A stretch of 64,000 nt of DNA from Dyella telluris (GCF_014297575.1 NZ_CP060412.1:2666001-2730000), one strand, 5' to 3'. Positions 35,968 through 44,462 are shown, numbered from the stretch's first letter. The notes: generated by a model not told the origin, from the sequence alone. Numbers and translations: made by a program.

Positions 35968-36138
35968 CTATGCCATGTGGATCAGGCCGACCAGTGCGAG
36001 CAGGGACAGCAGGAACAGCACGATGAATACCGCGAACAGTACCTTGGCAATCGCGCCGGTGACGCCTGACAACGTGCCGAAACCCAGCCATCCGGTAACG
36101 AGGGAAACGATGGCGAGGATGATGGCCCACTTGAGCAT
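35968..36138 (-). CDS. DUF1328 (UPF0391/YtjA-like) small membrane protein
   Basis: A 56-residue protein beginning M-L-K-W-A-I-I-L-A-I-V-S-L-V, with two hydrophobic helices separated by G-F-G-T-L-S-G-V-T-G-A-I-A-K. This is the pattern of the DUF1328 family, which is known only as a stress-associated small membrane protein. A GGGAG site precedes the ATG at 36138. The end lies five bases from the stop of the convergent acetyltransferase gene. Confidence 0.85.
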   Translation of the reverse strand: MLKWAIILAIVSLVTGWLGFGTLSGVTGAIAKVLFAVFIVLFLLSLLALVGLIHMA

Positions 36139-36435
36139 GGCTTACTCCCGTTGACGAAGGGTGCCCGGGTACTGAAGGCGGGTTCGTTGTAGGTGCGATG
36201 GTGTGAAGGTCGCGCAGCGCGTTTGTTCACGCCGGGCCGGGCCGTTCATGTGGCTGTGCTCTGCCGTAGCCATCTGTTCCACGCTGGAAGCAGGCGTTGT
36301 CGTGCACGCGTGAGGCGTTGCGGCGCGGAGATTGCGCGGGAGGGGCGGCGGCGGGTCATGCCGCCATCGCCGGTCGGATGGAGCGGCGGGAGGGCCGCGC
36401 CTGCGCCATGGGGCGCAGGCGGGCATGGCAGGCGA
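36139..36435. other. Intergenic region between yqeY and the DUF1328 gene
   Basis: About 300 bases with no gene I can support. It contains a 10-bp hairpin (CGCCTGCGCC/GGCGCAGGCG, 36398-36421) 15 bases downstream of the yqeY stop. Without a T-run this is only a weak terminator candidate. The promoter for the DUF1328 gene should lie here. Confidence 0.5.
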
Positions 36436-36882
36436 TCAGCCCGCCAGGCGTGCCTTGATGCGGCCGGACACCACGCCCATGTCGGCGCGGCCAGCGGCCT
36501 TTTCCTTCACGGCGGCGACCACCTTGCCCATGTCGCGGGCCGAGCTGGCGCCCGTTTCGGCCATGGCGGCGGTGATCAGCGCGTCGATTTCCTCGTCGCT
36601 GAGCTTGGCCGGCAGGTAGGTCTCGATCACCTTCATCTCGGCCAGTTCCACGTCGGCCAGATCCTGGCGGTTGGCCGCCTGGTACTGGCTGATGGAGTCC
36701 TTGCGCTGCTTGACCATCTTTTCCAGCACGGCCAGCGTCTGGACGTCGTCCAGCTCGATGCGCTCGTCCACTTCGCGCTGCTTGACCGCGGCCAGGATCA
36801 GTCGGATCACGCCCAGGCGGTCCTTCTCGCCGCCACGCATGGCGGTCTTCATGTCGTCGGTAAGCTGCTGTTTCAGGGTCAT
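36436..36882 (-). CDS. yqeY: GatB/YqeY domain protein
   Basis: Helical protein of 148 residues matching the stand-alone YqeY family, which shares the tRNA-binding tail domain of the GatB amidotransferase subunit. It starts M-T-L-K-Q-Q-L-T-D-D-M-K at 36882 after an AAGGAAATGAG site, and contains L-G-V-I-R-L-I-L-A-A-V-K-Q-R-E-V-D-E-R and G-R-A-D-M-G-V-V-S-G-R-I-K. Its exact role is unclear; it is classically found next to rpsU, as here (183 bases apart, same strand, with a hairpin between). Confidence 0.9.
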   Translation of the reverse strand: MTLKQQLTDDMKTAMRGGEKDRLGVIRLILAAVKQREVDERIELDDVQTLAVLEKMVKQRKDSISQYQAANRQDLADVELAEMKVIETYLPAKLSDEEIDALITAAMAETGASSARDMGKVVAAVKEKAAGRADMGVVSGRIKARLAG

Positions 36883-36924
36883 GGGCTCATTTCCTTGGAA
36901 GCACGCAAATCTGGAAGCACACAA

Positions 36925-36953
36925 AGCCGGCGTTGCGCAGGGCAACGCCGGCT
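36925..36953 (-). terminator. Hairpin between rpsU and yqeY
   Basis: A perfect 12-bp stem AGCCGGCGTTGC/GCAACGCCGGCT with a five-base loop, followed on the minus strand by TTGTGTG. It probably terminates or attenuates the abundant rpsU transcript before yqeY. Confidence 0.65.
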
Positions 36954-37065
36954 AGTGTAGGTCTACTGACGCAGTAGGCAGCGGATGGACGCGCCAGCTG
37001 CCAGGCTACCTGTCACGGCACCCGAAGATGCCGGAACCGCGATCGTCCCGAGTGGGACGACGGGC

Positions 37066-37281
37066 TCAGTACAGGCGCGTACGACGCGAGGTGTCGCGCG
37101 AGAGGCGGCGCAGGTGACGCTTCACGGCAGCTGCACGCTTGCGCTTGCGCTCCTGGGTCGGCTTTTCGTAGAACTCGCGCTTGCGGGTCTCGGCCAGGAC
37201 GCCGGCCTTTTCGCAGGTGCGCTTGAAGCGACGGAGGGCAAGCTCGAACGGCTCGTTCTCGCGGACTTTTACGCTGGGCAT
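37066..37281 (-). CDS. rpsU: 30S ribosomal protein S21
   Basis: Small basic ribosomal protein of 71 residues, the usual length. It starts [23 protein letters not shown], continues [10 protein letters not shown] and ends R-T-R-L-Y. It binds the 3' region of 16S rRNA near the platform and helps initiation. The start has a TTGGAGT site. A strong promoter lies 55-90 bases upstream and overlaps the one for tsaD. Confidence 0.97.
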   Translation of the reverse strand: MPSVKVRENEPFELALRRFKRTCEKAGVLAETRKREFYEKPTQERKRKRAAAVKRHLRRLSRDTSRRTRLY

Positions 37282-37322
37282 GGAAACTCCAAGTGGTAGA
37301 CTGGCTCGCCTGAACGGGCCGT

Positions 37323-37350
37323 TTGAATACGGTGAGCCGCGAAGTATAAC
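37323..37350 (+). promoter_or_regulatory. Promoter of tsaD, overlapping the rpsU promoter
   Basis: TTGAAT (37323-37328), 16-base spacer, TATAAC (37345-37350). Transcription would begin near 37357, which favours the GTG at 37393 as the tsaD start. The -10 shares four bases with the -10 of the opposing rpsU promoter. Confidence 0.5.
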
Positions 37351-37372
37351 GTGGAAACGACAGCAATTTCAA
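37343..37372 (-). promoter_or_regulatory. Promoter of rpsU, overlapping the tsaD promoter
   Basis: On the minus strand: TTGAAA (37372-37367), 18-base spacer, TATACT (37348-37343). Both hexamers match the sigma-70 consensus at five of six positions, as expected for a ribosomal protein gene. The leader to the rpsU ATG would be about 55 bases. Confidence 0.65.
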
Positions 37373-37392
37373 AGCCCCAGTACAACCCCGTC

Positions 37393-38430
37393 GTGAACAA
37401 GCCGGTGTTGGGCATCGAGACGTCCTGCGACGAGACCGGCGTGGCCCTGCTGCGCTGGGAACCGGACGCGCCTGGCAACGGGCTTCTTTCACATACCCTC
37501 TACAGCCAGATCAAGCTGCACGCCGAATACGGCGGGGTGGTGCCGGAGTTGGCCAGCCGCGATCACGTGCGCAAACTGCTGCCGCTGGTGCGCGAGGCGC
37601 TGGCCCAGGCGGGCCTGACCCCGGCTGACCTCGGCGGCGTAGCGTACACCGCCGGCCCCGGCCTCGTCGGTGCCTTGCTGGTGGGCGCGTCGGCGGCCCG
37701 GGCCATGGCCTGGGCGCTGGGCGTGCCGGCCATCGGCGTGCACCACATGGAAGGCCACCTGCTGGCCCCGTTGCTGGAGGAAAACCCGCCGGAGCCGCCC
37801 TTCGTGGCGCTGCTGGTGTCCGGTGGCCACTCCATGCTGGTGGAGGTGAAGGGCATCGGCCAGTACAAGATCCTTGGCGACACCCTGGACGACGCCGCCG
37901 GCGAGGCTTTCGACAAGACGGCCAAGCTGATGGGCCTGCCGTATCCGGGCGGTCCTGCGCTGGCCAGGCTGGCGGAGCAGGGCACGCCGGGGGCGTTCCG
38001 CTTCTCGCGCCCCATGACTGATCGCCCGGGGCTGGATTTCAGCTTCTCTGGCCTGAAGACCCAGGTGCTGCTCGCCTGGCAGCAGTCGGACCAGAGCGAG
38101 CAGACCCGTGCCGACGTCGCCCGTGCGTTCGAAGAGGCGATTGTCGACACCATGATCATCAAGTGTCGCCGCGCCCTGCAGGCCAGCGGCGCGAAGCGGC
38201 TGGTGATCGCCGGTGGCGTGGGCGCCAACAAGCGCCTGCGTGCCGAACTGGCTGCGGCAGGCGAGAAGGACGGCTTCAAGGCCTATTTCCCGCGCCTCGC
38301 CTTCTGCACCGATAACGGCGCGATGATCGCCCTGGCGGGCGCCATCCGCCTCGCACATGGCCAGCATCAGGACGAATCGGTGCAGGTGTTTCCGCGCTGG
38401 GATCTGGAAACCCTGCCGCCGGCGATGTGA
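37393..38430 (+). CDS. tsaD: tRNA N6-adenosine threonylcarbamoyltransferase
   Basis: Catalytic subunit that transfers threonylcarbamoyl to A37 of ANN-decoding tRNAs (the t6A modification), with TsaB and TsaE. About 345 residues from the GTG at 37393 ([17 protein letters not shown]). The metal-binding H-H-M-E-G-H, the ASKHA-fold loops [21 protein letters not shown], and [10 protein letters not shown] are all intact, as is the C-terminal [13 protein letters not shown] at 37351 is open too, but it would precede the predicted RNA start. It is divergent from rpsU, a common arrangement. Confidence 0.95.
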   Translation: MNKPVLGIETSCDETGVALLRWEPDAPGNGLLSHTLYSQIKLHAEYGGVVPELASRDHVRKLLPLVREALAQAGLTPADLGGVAYTAGPGLVGALLVGASAARAMAWALGVPAIGVHHMEGHLLAPLLEENPPEPPFVALLVSGGHSMLVEVKGIGQYKILGDTLDDAAGEAFDKTAKLMGLPYPGGPALARLAEQGTPGAFRFSRPMTDRPGLDFSFSGLKTQVLLAWQQSDQSEQTRADVARAFEEAIVDTMIIKCRRALQASGAKRLVIAGGVGANKRLRAELAAAGEKDGFKAYFPRLAFCTDNGAMIALAGAIRLAHGQHQDESVQVFPRWDLETLPPAM

Positions 38431-38443
38431 CGTCGCTTTCCCC

Positions 38444-38519
38444 TGTAGGAGCGCACTTGTGCGCGACCGCAGAATCGCCAGCTGCTGTTCCCACGGTCGC
38501 GCACAAGTGCGCTCCTACA
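38444..38519. repeat. Long dispersed palindrome, copy C (REP-like)
   Basis: Arms of 24 bases (38444-38467 and 38496-38519) are perfectly complementary, with a 28-base loop. The inner part of the arms differs from copies A and B (GCACTTGTGC instead of GCACCCTGTGC), and both arms carry the matching change. It fills the gap between tsaD and folB. Confidence 0.92.
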
Positions 38520-38541
38520 AAGAGATCGGTAACCTATCCGC

Positions 38542-38901
38542 ATGGATATCGTTTTCATCGAAGACCTGCGCATCGATGCCGTCATCGGCATCTACGACTG
38601 GGAGCGCCGCGTGCGCCAGACCTTGTCGTTCGACATCGAGATGGCGTTCGACAACACCATCCCCGCTGCCAGCGACGACATCGCGCTGACGCTCAACTAC
38701 AAGGACGTGTCCAAGCGCCTGATCGACTACGTCGGCGCCTCCAGCTTCGGGCTGGTGGAAACGCTGGCGGAGCGTTGCGCGGCCATCATCCGCGAAGAAT
38801 TCGGCGTGTCGTGGGTGCGCCTGAAGCTCTCCAAGCCCGGTGCGGTGCGCGGCGCCAAATCCGTAGGCGTGCGCATCGAGCGCGGCACCCGCCCGCAGTG
38901 A
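38542..38901 (+). CDS. folB: Dihydroneopterin aldolase
   Basis: Folate-pathway enzyme of 119 residues that converts 7,8-dihydroneopterin to 6-hydroxymethyl-dihydropterin. Typical features are G-I-Y-D-W-E-R-R-V-R-Q near the start, L-N-Y-K-D-V in the middle (with the active-site Tyr), G-L-V-E-T-L-A-E-R-C-A, and a tail K-P-G-A-V-R-G-A-K-S-V-G-V with the catalytic Lys. folK follows after 12 bases, so the two consecutive steps are encoded together. Confidence 0.94.
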   Translation: MDIVFIEDLRIDAVIGIYDWERRVRQTLSFDIEMAFDNTIPAASDDIALTLNYKDVSKRLIDYVGASSFGLVETLAERCAAIIREEFGVSWVRLKLSKPGAVRGAKSVGVRIERGTRPQ

Positions 38902-38913
38902 CGCATTGATTCG

Positions 38914-39396
38914 ATGGCACGCGTCTACCTGAGTCTGGGTTCCAACGTTGAGCCCTTGCGTTATCTCAACGCCGCGCTGGACGAACTGCGCGCGCGCTTC
39001 GGCGATCTCACTGTGTCGCCGGCCTACCGCAGCAAGTCCGTGGGTTTTGACGGCACGGATTTCGTGAACCTGGCCGTGGGGCTGGATACCGAACTCTCCC
39101 CCGAAGCACTCAATGACTGGCTGCATGCGCTGGAAGACCGCCATGGGCGACGTCGCGACGTGCCGCGTTATTCCGACCGCACGCTGGACGTGGACATCGT
39201 GCTGTATGACGACCTCGTGCGGCAGGGCGAAGGCCATCTGGATATTCCGCGCAAGGAGTTGAAGCACGCCTTTGTGCTCAAACCCATCATGGATATCGCG
39301 CCGGAGCTGGTGCATCCGGTGAATGGGCAGACCATGCGGGCGCTGTGGGCGGCGTTCCCTGCGGAAAGCGAGCCGTTGGAGTTGCAGGCGCTCTGA
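38914..39396 (+). CDS. folK: 2-amino-4-hydroxy-6-hydroxymethyldihydropteridine pyrophosphokinase
   Basis: Transfers pyrophosphate from ATP to the FolB product, preparing it for joining with p-aminobenzoate. Length 160 residues. It shows the HPPK signature: Y-L-S-L-G-S-N at the N-terminus, V-N-L-A-V-G-L, R-T-L-D-V-D-I-V-L-Y with the metal-binding Asp pair, and P-R-x-E-L-x-x-A-F-V-L-x-P near the C-terminus (here with K-H-A-F-V-L-K-P). It starts 12 bases after folB. Confidence 0.95.
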   Translation: MARVYLSLGSNVEPLRYLNAALDELRARFGDLTVSPAYRSKSVGFDGTDFVNLAVGLDTELSPEALNDWLHALEDRHGRRRDVPRYSDRTLDVDIVLYDDLVRQGEGHLDIPRKELKHAFVLKPIMDIAPELVHPVNGQTMRALWAAFPAESEPLELQAL

Positions 39397-39568
39397 GGGG
39401 CCTTCCCGCGCAACCGCCTATCCCGTTCCCTCACCGTCTTTCCCGCTTTCGCGGGAAGGATGGTGAAGTGACTTGAAGGCGTGCTCACGATGGCATGCTC
39501 CACCGCACTGTCGCCACGCCGGCACAGATGTTAGAAACACACCACCACAGGACGAGGGGCTTAAGGAT

Positions 39569-40423
39569 ATGGCAGGTCGCTTTTCACGTAGCTGGACCTT
39601 GATGAAGGCCAGCGCCGACGTATTGCGTTCGGACAAGTCGTTGTTGATGTTTCCGTTGGCATCCAGCATCTGCTGCCTGCTGGTGGCGGCCAGTTTCCTG
39701 ATTCCGGTGATCGCCGCGCTCACCGTGTCCGGCGGCGTCGCCGAGCAGGGACACCGCATGACGGCCGGTGGCTACGTACTGATGTTCCTGTTCTATCTGG
39801 CGCAGTACTTCGTGATCATTTTCTTCAACACTGCCCTGGCTGGTGCCGCGCTCGCACGCCTGCGCGGTGAAGAAACCAGCTTCGGCGACGGCATGGCCAT
39901 TGCCCGCTCGCGCATCGTGAGCATCTTCGGCTATGCGCTGATCGCCGCCACGGTGGGCCTGGTGCTGCGCGCCCTGCAGGAGCGTCTTGGCCTGATCGGT
40001 CGCCTGGTCGCGGGCTTCCTCGGCCTGGCGTGGACGGTGGCCACCTTCCTGGTGGTGCCGGTGCTGGCCAGCCAGGACGTGGGCCCGACCGAAGCGGTGT
40101 CGCGCAGCGTGGAACTGCTCAAGCGCACCTGGGGCGAGAACATCATCGGCAACGCCGGCATTGGCGTGGTGTTCGGCCTGCTGATGTTCCTTGCCATCCT
40201 GGTCGGAGCCGCGCTGGTGGGTGGCGCGTTCGCGACGCAGTCGATGGTGGCCATCATCGCGGCCATCGTCATCGTGGTGGTGGGCCTGACCATGCTTGGC
40301 CTGGTCCAGGCGTCGCTGCAGGGCATCTATGCCGCCGCGCTGTATCGCTATGCCGAAGACGGCGAAGTGGGTTACGGCTTCGATCAGGCGATGCTGGAGC
40401 AGGCGTTCAAGCCGAAGAAGTAA
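39569..40423 (+). CDS. DUF6159-type polytopic membrane protein
   Basis: Membrane protein of 284 residues starting M-A-G-R-F-S-R-S-W-T-L-M-K-A-S at 39569 after a TTAAGGAT site. Six hydrophobic stretches are visible (about 27-50, 70-95, 118-140, 145-165, 195-220, 222-250). The form and the beginning F-x-x-S-W-x-L-x-K-x-S fit the DUF6159 family of unknown function. The end A-A-L-Y-R-Y-A-E-D-G is also typical of this kind. No functional motif is visible. Between folK and this gene is a small hairpin (CCCGC/GCGGG near 39450) related to the dispersed repeats. Confidence 0.65.
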   Translation: MAGRFSRSWTLMKASADVLRSDKSLLMFPLASSICCLLVAASFLIPVIAALTVSGGVAEQGHRMTAGGYVLMFLFYLAQYFVIIFFNTALAGAALARLRGEETSFGDGMAIARSRIVSIFGYALIAATVGLVLRALQERLGLIGRLVAGFLGLAWTVATFLVVPVLASQDVGPTEAVSRSVELLKRTWGENIIGNAGIGVVFGLLMFLAILVGAALVGGAFATQSMVAIIAAIVIVVVGLTMLGLVQASLQGIYAAALYRYAEDGEVGYGFDQAMLEQAFKPKK

Positions 40424-40446
40424 GCGGCAACGCACGAGCAAGCACC

Positions 40447-40474
40447 ACGTGGCCGCGCCTTGTCGCGGCCACGT
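40447..40474. terminator. Bidirectional terminator between convergent genes
   Basis: A perfect 11-bp stem ACGTGGCCGCG/CGCGGCCACGT with a six-base loop, placed between the DUF6159 gene (plus) and the pteridine reductase gene (minus). Short T-rich flank TCGTTTA on the plus side. Confidence 0.65.
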
Positions 40475-40478
40475 TCGT

Positions 40479-41225
40479 TTATACGGACAAGGTTCGTCCG
40501 CCATCCACGCGGATGATCTGCCCCGTCACGAACGGGGCATCCCGCAGCAGCCACAGCACCGCGCCGGCGACGTCGTCCGGCGAACCGGCGCGCCGCAGCG
40601 GCGTGCGCGCCAGCATGGCCTGCTGGTCGTCGTAGGGCTTGCCGTCGCTGGGCCACATCACGGCGCCGGGGGCTACGCCGTTGACGCGGACGTCGGGCCC
40701 CAGATCCAGCGCGAGCGAGCGCGTCATGGCTTCCAGTGCGGCCTTGGCCATGCAGTACACGGGGTGATTGGCCAGCGGGCGTTCCGCGTAGATGTCCACC
40801 ATGTTGACGATGGCGCCGCGCGCTTCGCGCAGGGCAGGCGTGGCCGCCTGCGCGATGAAGAACGGTGCCTGCGCGTTGGAGGCGAACAATTCGTTCCATT
40901 GCCCGGGCGTGGCGGTGCCCACCGGCGTGGGATAGAAGGCCGACGCGTTGTTGACCAGCGCATCGAGGCGGCCGTAGCGATCCACCACGCGTTGCACCAT
41001 CACCGGCAGCGTGTCGAGATCGGCCAGCTCAGCCTGCACGGTGAACGTGCTGTTGCTGCGCTGGCGCTCCAGCGAGGCGGCGAGCAATTCCGCTTCGGCG
41101 CCGGAGTGGCGGTAGTGCAGTGCGAGGTCGTAACCGGCCGCATGCAAGGTGCGCGCGATGACGGCGCCGACGCGTTTGCCTGCGCCGGTGATCAGTGCAA
41201 CCGGACGCTCGTGGCGGGGATTCAT
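40479..41225 (-). CDS. Pteridine reductase (FolM/PTR1-like short-chain dehydrogenase)
   Basis: NADPH-dependent SDR of 248 residues. It has the cofactor motif T-G-A-G-K-R-V-G near residue 13, with the Arg that marks pteridine reductases, N-N-A-S-A-F-Y-P-T in place of plain NNAG, and the catalytic Y-C-M-A-K pair. C-terminal G-A-V-M-W-P and T-G-Q-I-I-R-V-D-G-G-R are also typical. It probably reduces dihydrobiopterin or dihydrofolate and supports folate salvage; its position near folB and folK agrees. The start at 41225 (M-N-P-R-H-E-R) follows a GGAG site. Confidence 0.87.
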   Translation of the reverse strand: MNPRHERPVALITGAGKRVGAVIARTLHAAGYDLALHYRHSGAEAELLAASLERQRSNSTFTVQAELADLDTLPVMVQRVVDRYGRLDALVNNASAFYPTPVGTATPGQWNELFASNAQAPFFIAQAATPALREARGAIVNMVDIYAERPLANHPVYCMAKAALEAMTRSLALDLGPDVRVNGVAPGAVMWPSDGKPYDDQQAMLARTPLRRAGSPDDVAGAVLWLLRDAPFVTGQIIRVDGGRTLSV

Positions 41226-41283
41226 GCGTGGGCTCCTGCGTGGCGCAATCTGGCGGCGAGCTTGCCGCAAAGGCGTGGTGACG

Positions 41284-41931
41284 TCATCCCGCAGGCGTGC
41301 TGGTGTCCGCAGCGGCGGCGTCCGTCAGCGTCGTGTCGGTGGCGAATGGCTGGCTGAACATGGCGATGGCGGTGCGCGCGACCTGGCCGGTGTCGTAGTA
41401 CGCGTAGCCGCCCACGCCTGCGGCACCGACCAACGGCAGCCAGCGCGAGATGCCGCTGCCGACGGCTCGCTGGGTCACCTTGATGCCGACGGTCTTGGCC
41501 ACGCGTTCAATCACGGAGTAGGTGACCCGGCGGAACAGCAGGCGGTCGCCCACGCGCACCACCAGGTCGCGGAAGGCCTGCGCGGCGGTATGGCGGAACA
41601 GGCACCACAACATTTGCTCGCGGCCCAGGTCCTGGTGCTGGCCAAAGGCGGCGGCGATGTCGCTGACCATCTGGGCCTGGATTTTCCAGATCGCGATGAC
41701 CTCCGGCAGCACGGTCAGCCAGCCCAGCGGGCCGGGCGGCAGGGCCAACGAACCCGCGGTGAGCGCGGCCCGCTGCTGGGCGCGGCTGGCCAGCTGGCGG
41801 GCGGCCTTCTCCGGATCACTGGCCCCGGGGACCTTGCTGTCGGGGATCTGGCTGACGAAATCCAGGATGGCCTGGGTCACGCGGCTGTGATCGTTGATCA
41901 CCGCCGGAAGCTGCGAAGACGGCTTGGGCAT
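41284..41931 (-). CDS. EcsC family protein
   Basis: Protein of 215 residues with weakly hydrophobic segments. Family features are the Gly/Pro-rich P-P-G-P-L-G-W-L-T-V-L-P-E-V, I-W-K-I-Q-A-Q-M-V, and W-L-P-L-V-G-A-A-G-V-G-G-Y-A-Y-Y-D-T near the C-terminus, which match EcsC-type proteins (named after a component beside a Bacillus ABC transporter; function unknown). It ends in an Ala/Thr-rich tail. It lies upstream of the pteridine reductase on the same strand with a 58-base gap. Confidence 0.72.
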   Translation of the reverse strand: MPKPSSQLPAVINDHSRVTQAILDFVSQIPDSKVPGASDPEKAARQLASRAQQRAALTAGSLALPPGPLGWLTVLPEVIAIWKIQAQMVSDIAAAFGQHQDLGREQMLWCLFRHTAAQAFRDLVVRVGDRLLFRRVTYSVIERVAKTVGIKVTQRAVGSGISRWLPLVGAAGVGGYAYYDTGQVARTAIAMFSQPFATDTTLTDAAAADTSTPAG

Positions 41932-42091
41932 GGAAGGCGCTCACGGGGGCGGCAAGGCCGCATGGCGCCCAGTCTAGGCCTCGCGGGTGAAATCCGGCTG
42001 ACCCCGGCCGGCTGTCCAGGTTCATTGGTCGGGCTGAACGGCCGGGCCGGGGCGGGTCATGCATGACTTCTGGGGCAGGCGTGGGTCCGGC

Positions 42092-42120
42092 TACAATGGC
42101 AATGTTATAACGTATCGAAA
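42092..42120. promoter_or_regulatory. Promoter region with a Zur-like operator before the TonB receptor
   Basis: TACAAT (42092-42097) can serve as a -10. Directly after it AATGTTATAACGTATCGAAA (42101-42120) contains AATGTTATA, a perfect left half of the gammaproteobacterial Zur (zinc uptake regulator) palindrome; the right half is degenerate. It lies 38 bases before the receptor ATG, where a repressor would block the RNA start. Confidence 0.38.
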
Positions 42121-42157
42121 ATAACAAGATCACTGCCCTCTTTCCCCCGGAACCCTG

Positions 42158-44359
42158 ATGAAACGCACCTTGCTTGCCGCCAGTCTTGCCGTTGCCTTTG
42201 GCGTTGTCCCCGCCGCCTTCGCCCAGACCCGTTCGACGCCGGACACCAGTAACGTTGTCGCCCCAGGCGCCACGGACGGCAATGACGCCGCCGGCACGGG
42301 CGCCACCCGCAACCAGCCGGGCAAGGTGAAGCAGCTGGGCGCCGTCGACGTGAGCGCTGCGCTGGACCAGTCACGCAATTCGTTGTCCCCCGACACAGGC
42401 AGCAGCCAGTACGTGATCGACCAGAAGGCGATCCAGCAGCTGCCGCTGGGCGATTCCACCCCGCTCAACCAGGTGATCCTGCAGGCGCCGGGCGTGGTGC
42501 AGGACTCCTACGGCGGCGTGCATGTGCGCGGCGACCACGCCAACCTGCAGTACCGCATCAACGGCGTGATCATCCCCGAGTCGATCTCGGGCTTTGGCCA
42601 GACGCTGGACGCGCGCACCATCCAGAGCGTGAAGCTGCTCGACGGCGCGCTGCCCGCACAGTACGGCCTGCGCACGGCCGCCGTGGTGGATATCGACACC
42701 AAGAGCGGCCATGACCTGGGCAATGGCGGCAGCGTCGGCATCACGGGTGGTTCGTACGGCACGCTCAACCCCAATGCGTCGCTGTGGGGCAGCAGCGATC
42801 GCTGGAGCTGGTTCGTCACCGCCAACTACATGGAGAACGACGCCGGCATCGAAAACCCGACGCCCAGCCGCACGCCCATCCACGACCACACCAATCAGGT
42901 GAAGGGCTTCGGTGATATCTCCTACCTGATCGACGACAACACGCGCATCAGCTTCATGTTCGGCGCGACCAACAACCGCTTCGAGATCCCGAACAACCCG
43001 GATCAGACGCCTCAGTTCGGCTATCTGGATGTCACCAACTTCAACTCGGCCGACCTCGACGAGCGCCAGCAGGAGAAGACGCGTTTCGGCGTGCTCTCGC
43101 TGCAGGGCAAGTGGGGCAAGACCGACTACCAGGTGTCGCTGGGCCAGCGTTACAGCAGCGTGGGCTTCGAGCCGGACGAAATCGGCGACCTGATGTTCAA
43201 CGGCGTGGCCTCCACCATCAACCGCAACAACCGTGCCGGCACCCTGCAGGCGGACTTCTCCACGCCGGTGGGCGAGAGCCACACGCTGCGCTACGGCATC
43301 TATGGTGAATTCGAACGCGGCAACATCAGCAACAGCTCGCTGGTGTTCCCGGCCAATCCGGATGGTTCGCAGGCGAGCACCACGCCGATCAACATCTCCG
43401 ACTCCACCCGTTTGCTGGCGCGCACCTATTCGGCCTACCTGCAGGACGAGTGGAGCATCGGCGACAAGTGGACCGTGAACTACGGCCTGCGCGGCGATCG
43501 CTACGAATTGTTCCGCACCGAGAGCCAGCTGAGCCCGCGCCTCGGCGTGGTGTACCAGGCCACCGACAGCACCACGGTGCACGCCGGTTACTCGCGTTAC
43601 TTCACGCCGCCGGCCACGGAAGTGATCGACGACAGCAACATCGAGCGCTTTGCAGGCACCACCAATCAGCTGCCGAGCGGCGGCAACAACCTGCCGCTGT
43701 CCGAGCGTTCCGATTATTACGACCTGGGCGTCCAGCAGCAGGTCGGCTCCACCCTCACGCTGGGCCTGGATGCGTATTACCGCCAGGTGCGTCGCCTGCA
43801 GGATGAAGGCCAGTTCGGCGCAGCGCTGATCTATTCCAACTTCAACTACGACTACGGCCGTATCCGTGGCCTTGAGTTCACCGCCAACTACGACAACGGC
43901 CCGGTAACCGCGTACTTCAACGCATCGTTCAACCGCGCGATGGGCAAGCGCGTGATCACGGGCCAGTACAACTTCAGTCCGGAAGAGCTGGCATACATCT
44001 ACGACAACTGGATCCACCTTGATCACGACCAGAAGCTGACCGCCTCGGGCGGGATGACCTACGCGTTCAACGAATCCACGCGCGCAGGGGCCGACTTCCT
44101 CTTCGGCAGCGGCCTGCGCAAGGACGGCGATGGCGTACCCAACGGCGCATCGCTGCCGTACTACTTCCAGCTCAACCTCAACGTAGGCCATGACTTCGTC
44201 GTCGGCAGCCTCGGCAAGGTGAAGACGCAGCTGGCGGTGATCAACGTGTTCGACCGCACCTACGAGCTGCGCGACGGCACGGGCGTGGGCGTGGGCGCGC
44301 CGCAGTTCGGCCCGCGTCGCGGTGTCTACCTGAACCTGCAGAAGGACTTCAGTTTCTAA
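42158..44359 (+). CDS. TonB-dependent outer-membrane receptor
   Basis: Outer-membrane receptor of 733 residues. A signal peptide ends A-F-A at residue 22 or so, followed by a flexible Thr/Asn/Gly-rich linker. The plug domain begins Q-Y-V-I-D-Q-K-A-I-Q-Q-L-P-L-G and carries V-R-G-D-H-A-N-L-Q-Y-R-I-N-G. A 22-strand barrel follows, ending with a terminal Phe (Q-K-D-F-S-F), needed for barrel assembly. The ligand cannot be read from sequence; the zinc-type operator upstream hints at a metal or metallophore. No linked transporter or regulator is present. Confidence 0.92.
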   Translation: MKRTLLAASLAVAFGVVPAAFAQTRSTPDTSNVVAPGATDGNDAAGTGATRNQPGKVKQLGAVDVSAALDQSRNSLSPDTGSSQYVIDQKAIQQLPLGDSTPLNQVILQAPGVVQDSYGGVHVRGDHANLQYRINGVIIPESISGFGQTLDARTIQSVKLLDGALPAQYGLRTAAVVDIDTKSGHDLGNGGSVGITGGSYGTLNPNASLWGSSDRWSWFVTANYMENDAGIENPTPSRTPIHDHTNQVKGFGDISYLIDDNTRISFMFGATNNRFEIPNNPDQTPQFGYLDVTNFNSADLDERQQEKTRFGVLSLQGKWGKTDYQVSLGQRYSSVGFEPDEIGDLMFNGVASTINRNNRAGTLQADFSTPVGESHTLRYGIYGEFERGNISNSSLVFPANPDGSQASTTPINISDSTRLLARTYSAYLQDEWSIGDKWTVNYGLRGDRYELFRTESQLSPRLGVVYQATDSTTVHAGYSRYFTPPATEVIDDSNIERFAGTTNQLPSGGNNLPLSERSDYYDLGVQQQVGSTLTLGLDAYYRQVRRLQDEGQFGAALIYSNFNYDYGRIRGLEFTANYDNGPVTAYFNASFNRAMGKRVITGQYNFSPEELAYIYDNWIHLDHDQKLTASGGMTYAFNESTRAGADFLFGSGLRKDGDGVPNGASLPYYFQLNLNVGHDFVVGSLGKVKTQLAVINVFDRTYELRDGTGVGVGAPQFGPRRGVYLNLQKDFSF

Positions 44360-44377
44360 AGTCAGCTGGGCCGATGA

Positions 44378-44422
44378 CCCCGCCATAGCCTTCTCCTCCC
44401 CCCTCACAAGGCTATGGCGGGG
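44378..44422 (+). terminator. Hairpin after the TonB receptor gene
   Basis: A perfect 15-bp stem CCCCGCCATAGCCTT/AAGGCTATGGCGGGG with a 15-base loop, starting 19 bases after the stop. There is no T-run, so the efficiency is uncertain. Confidence 0.6.
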
Positions 44423-44462
44423 CATGGGTTAAACTCTGCGCGTTTCCCTGCTGGTTACGCGC

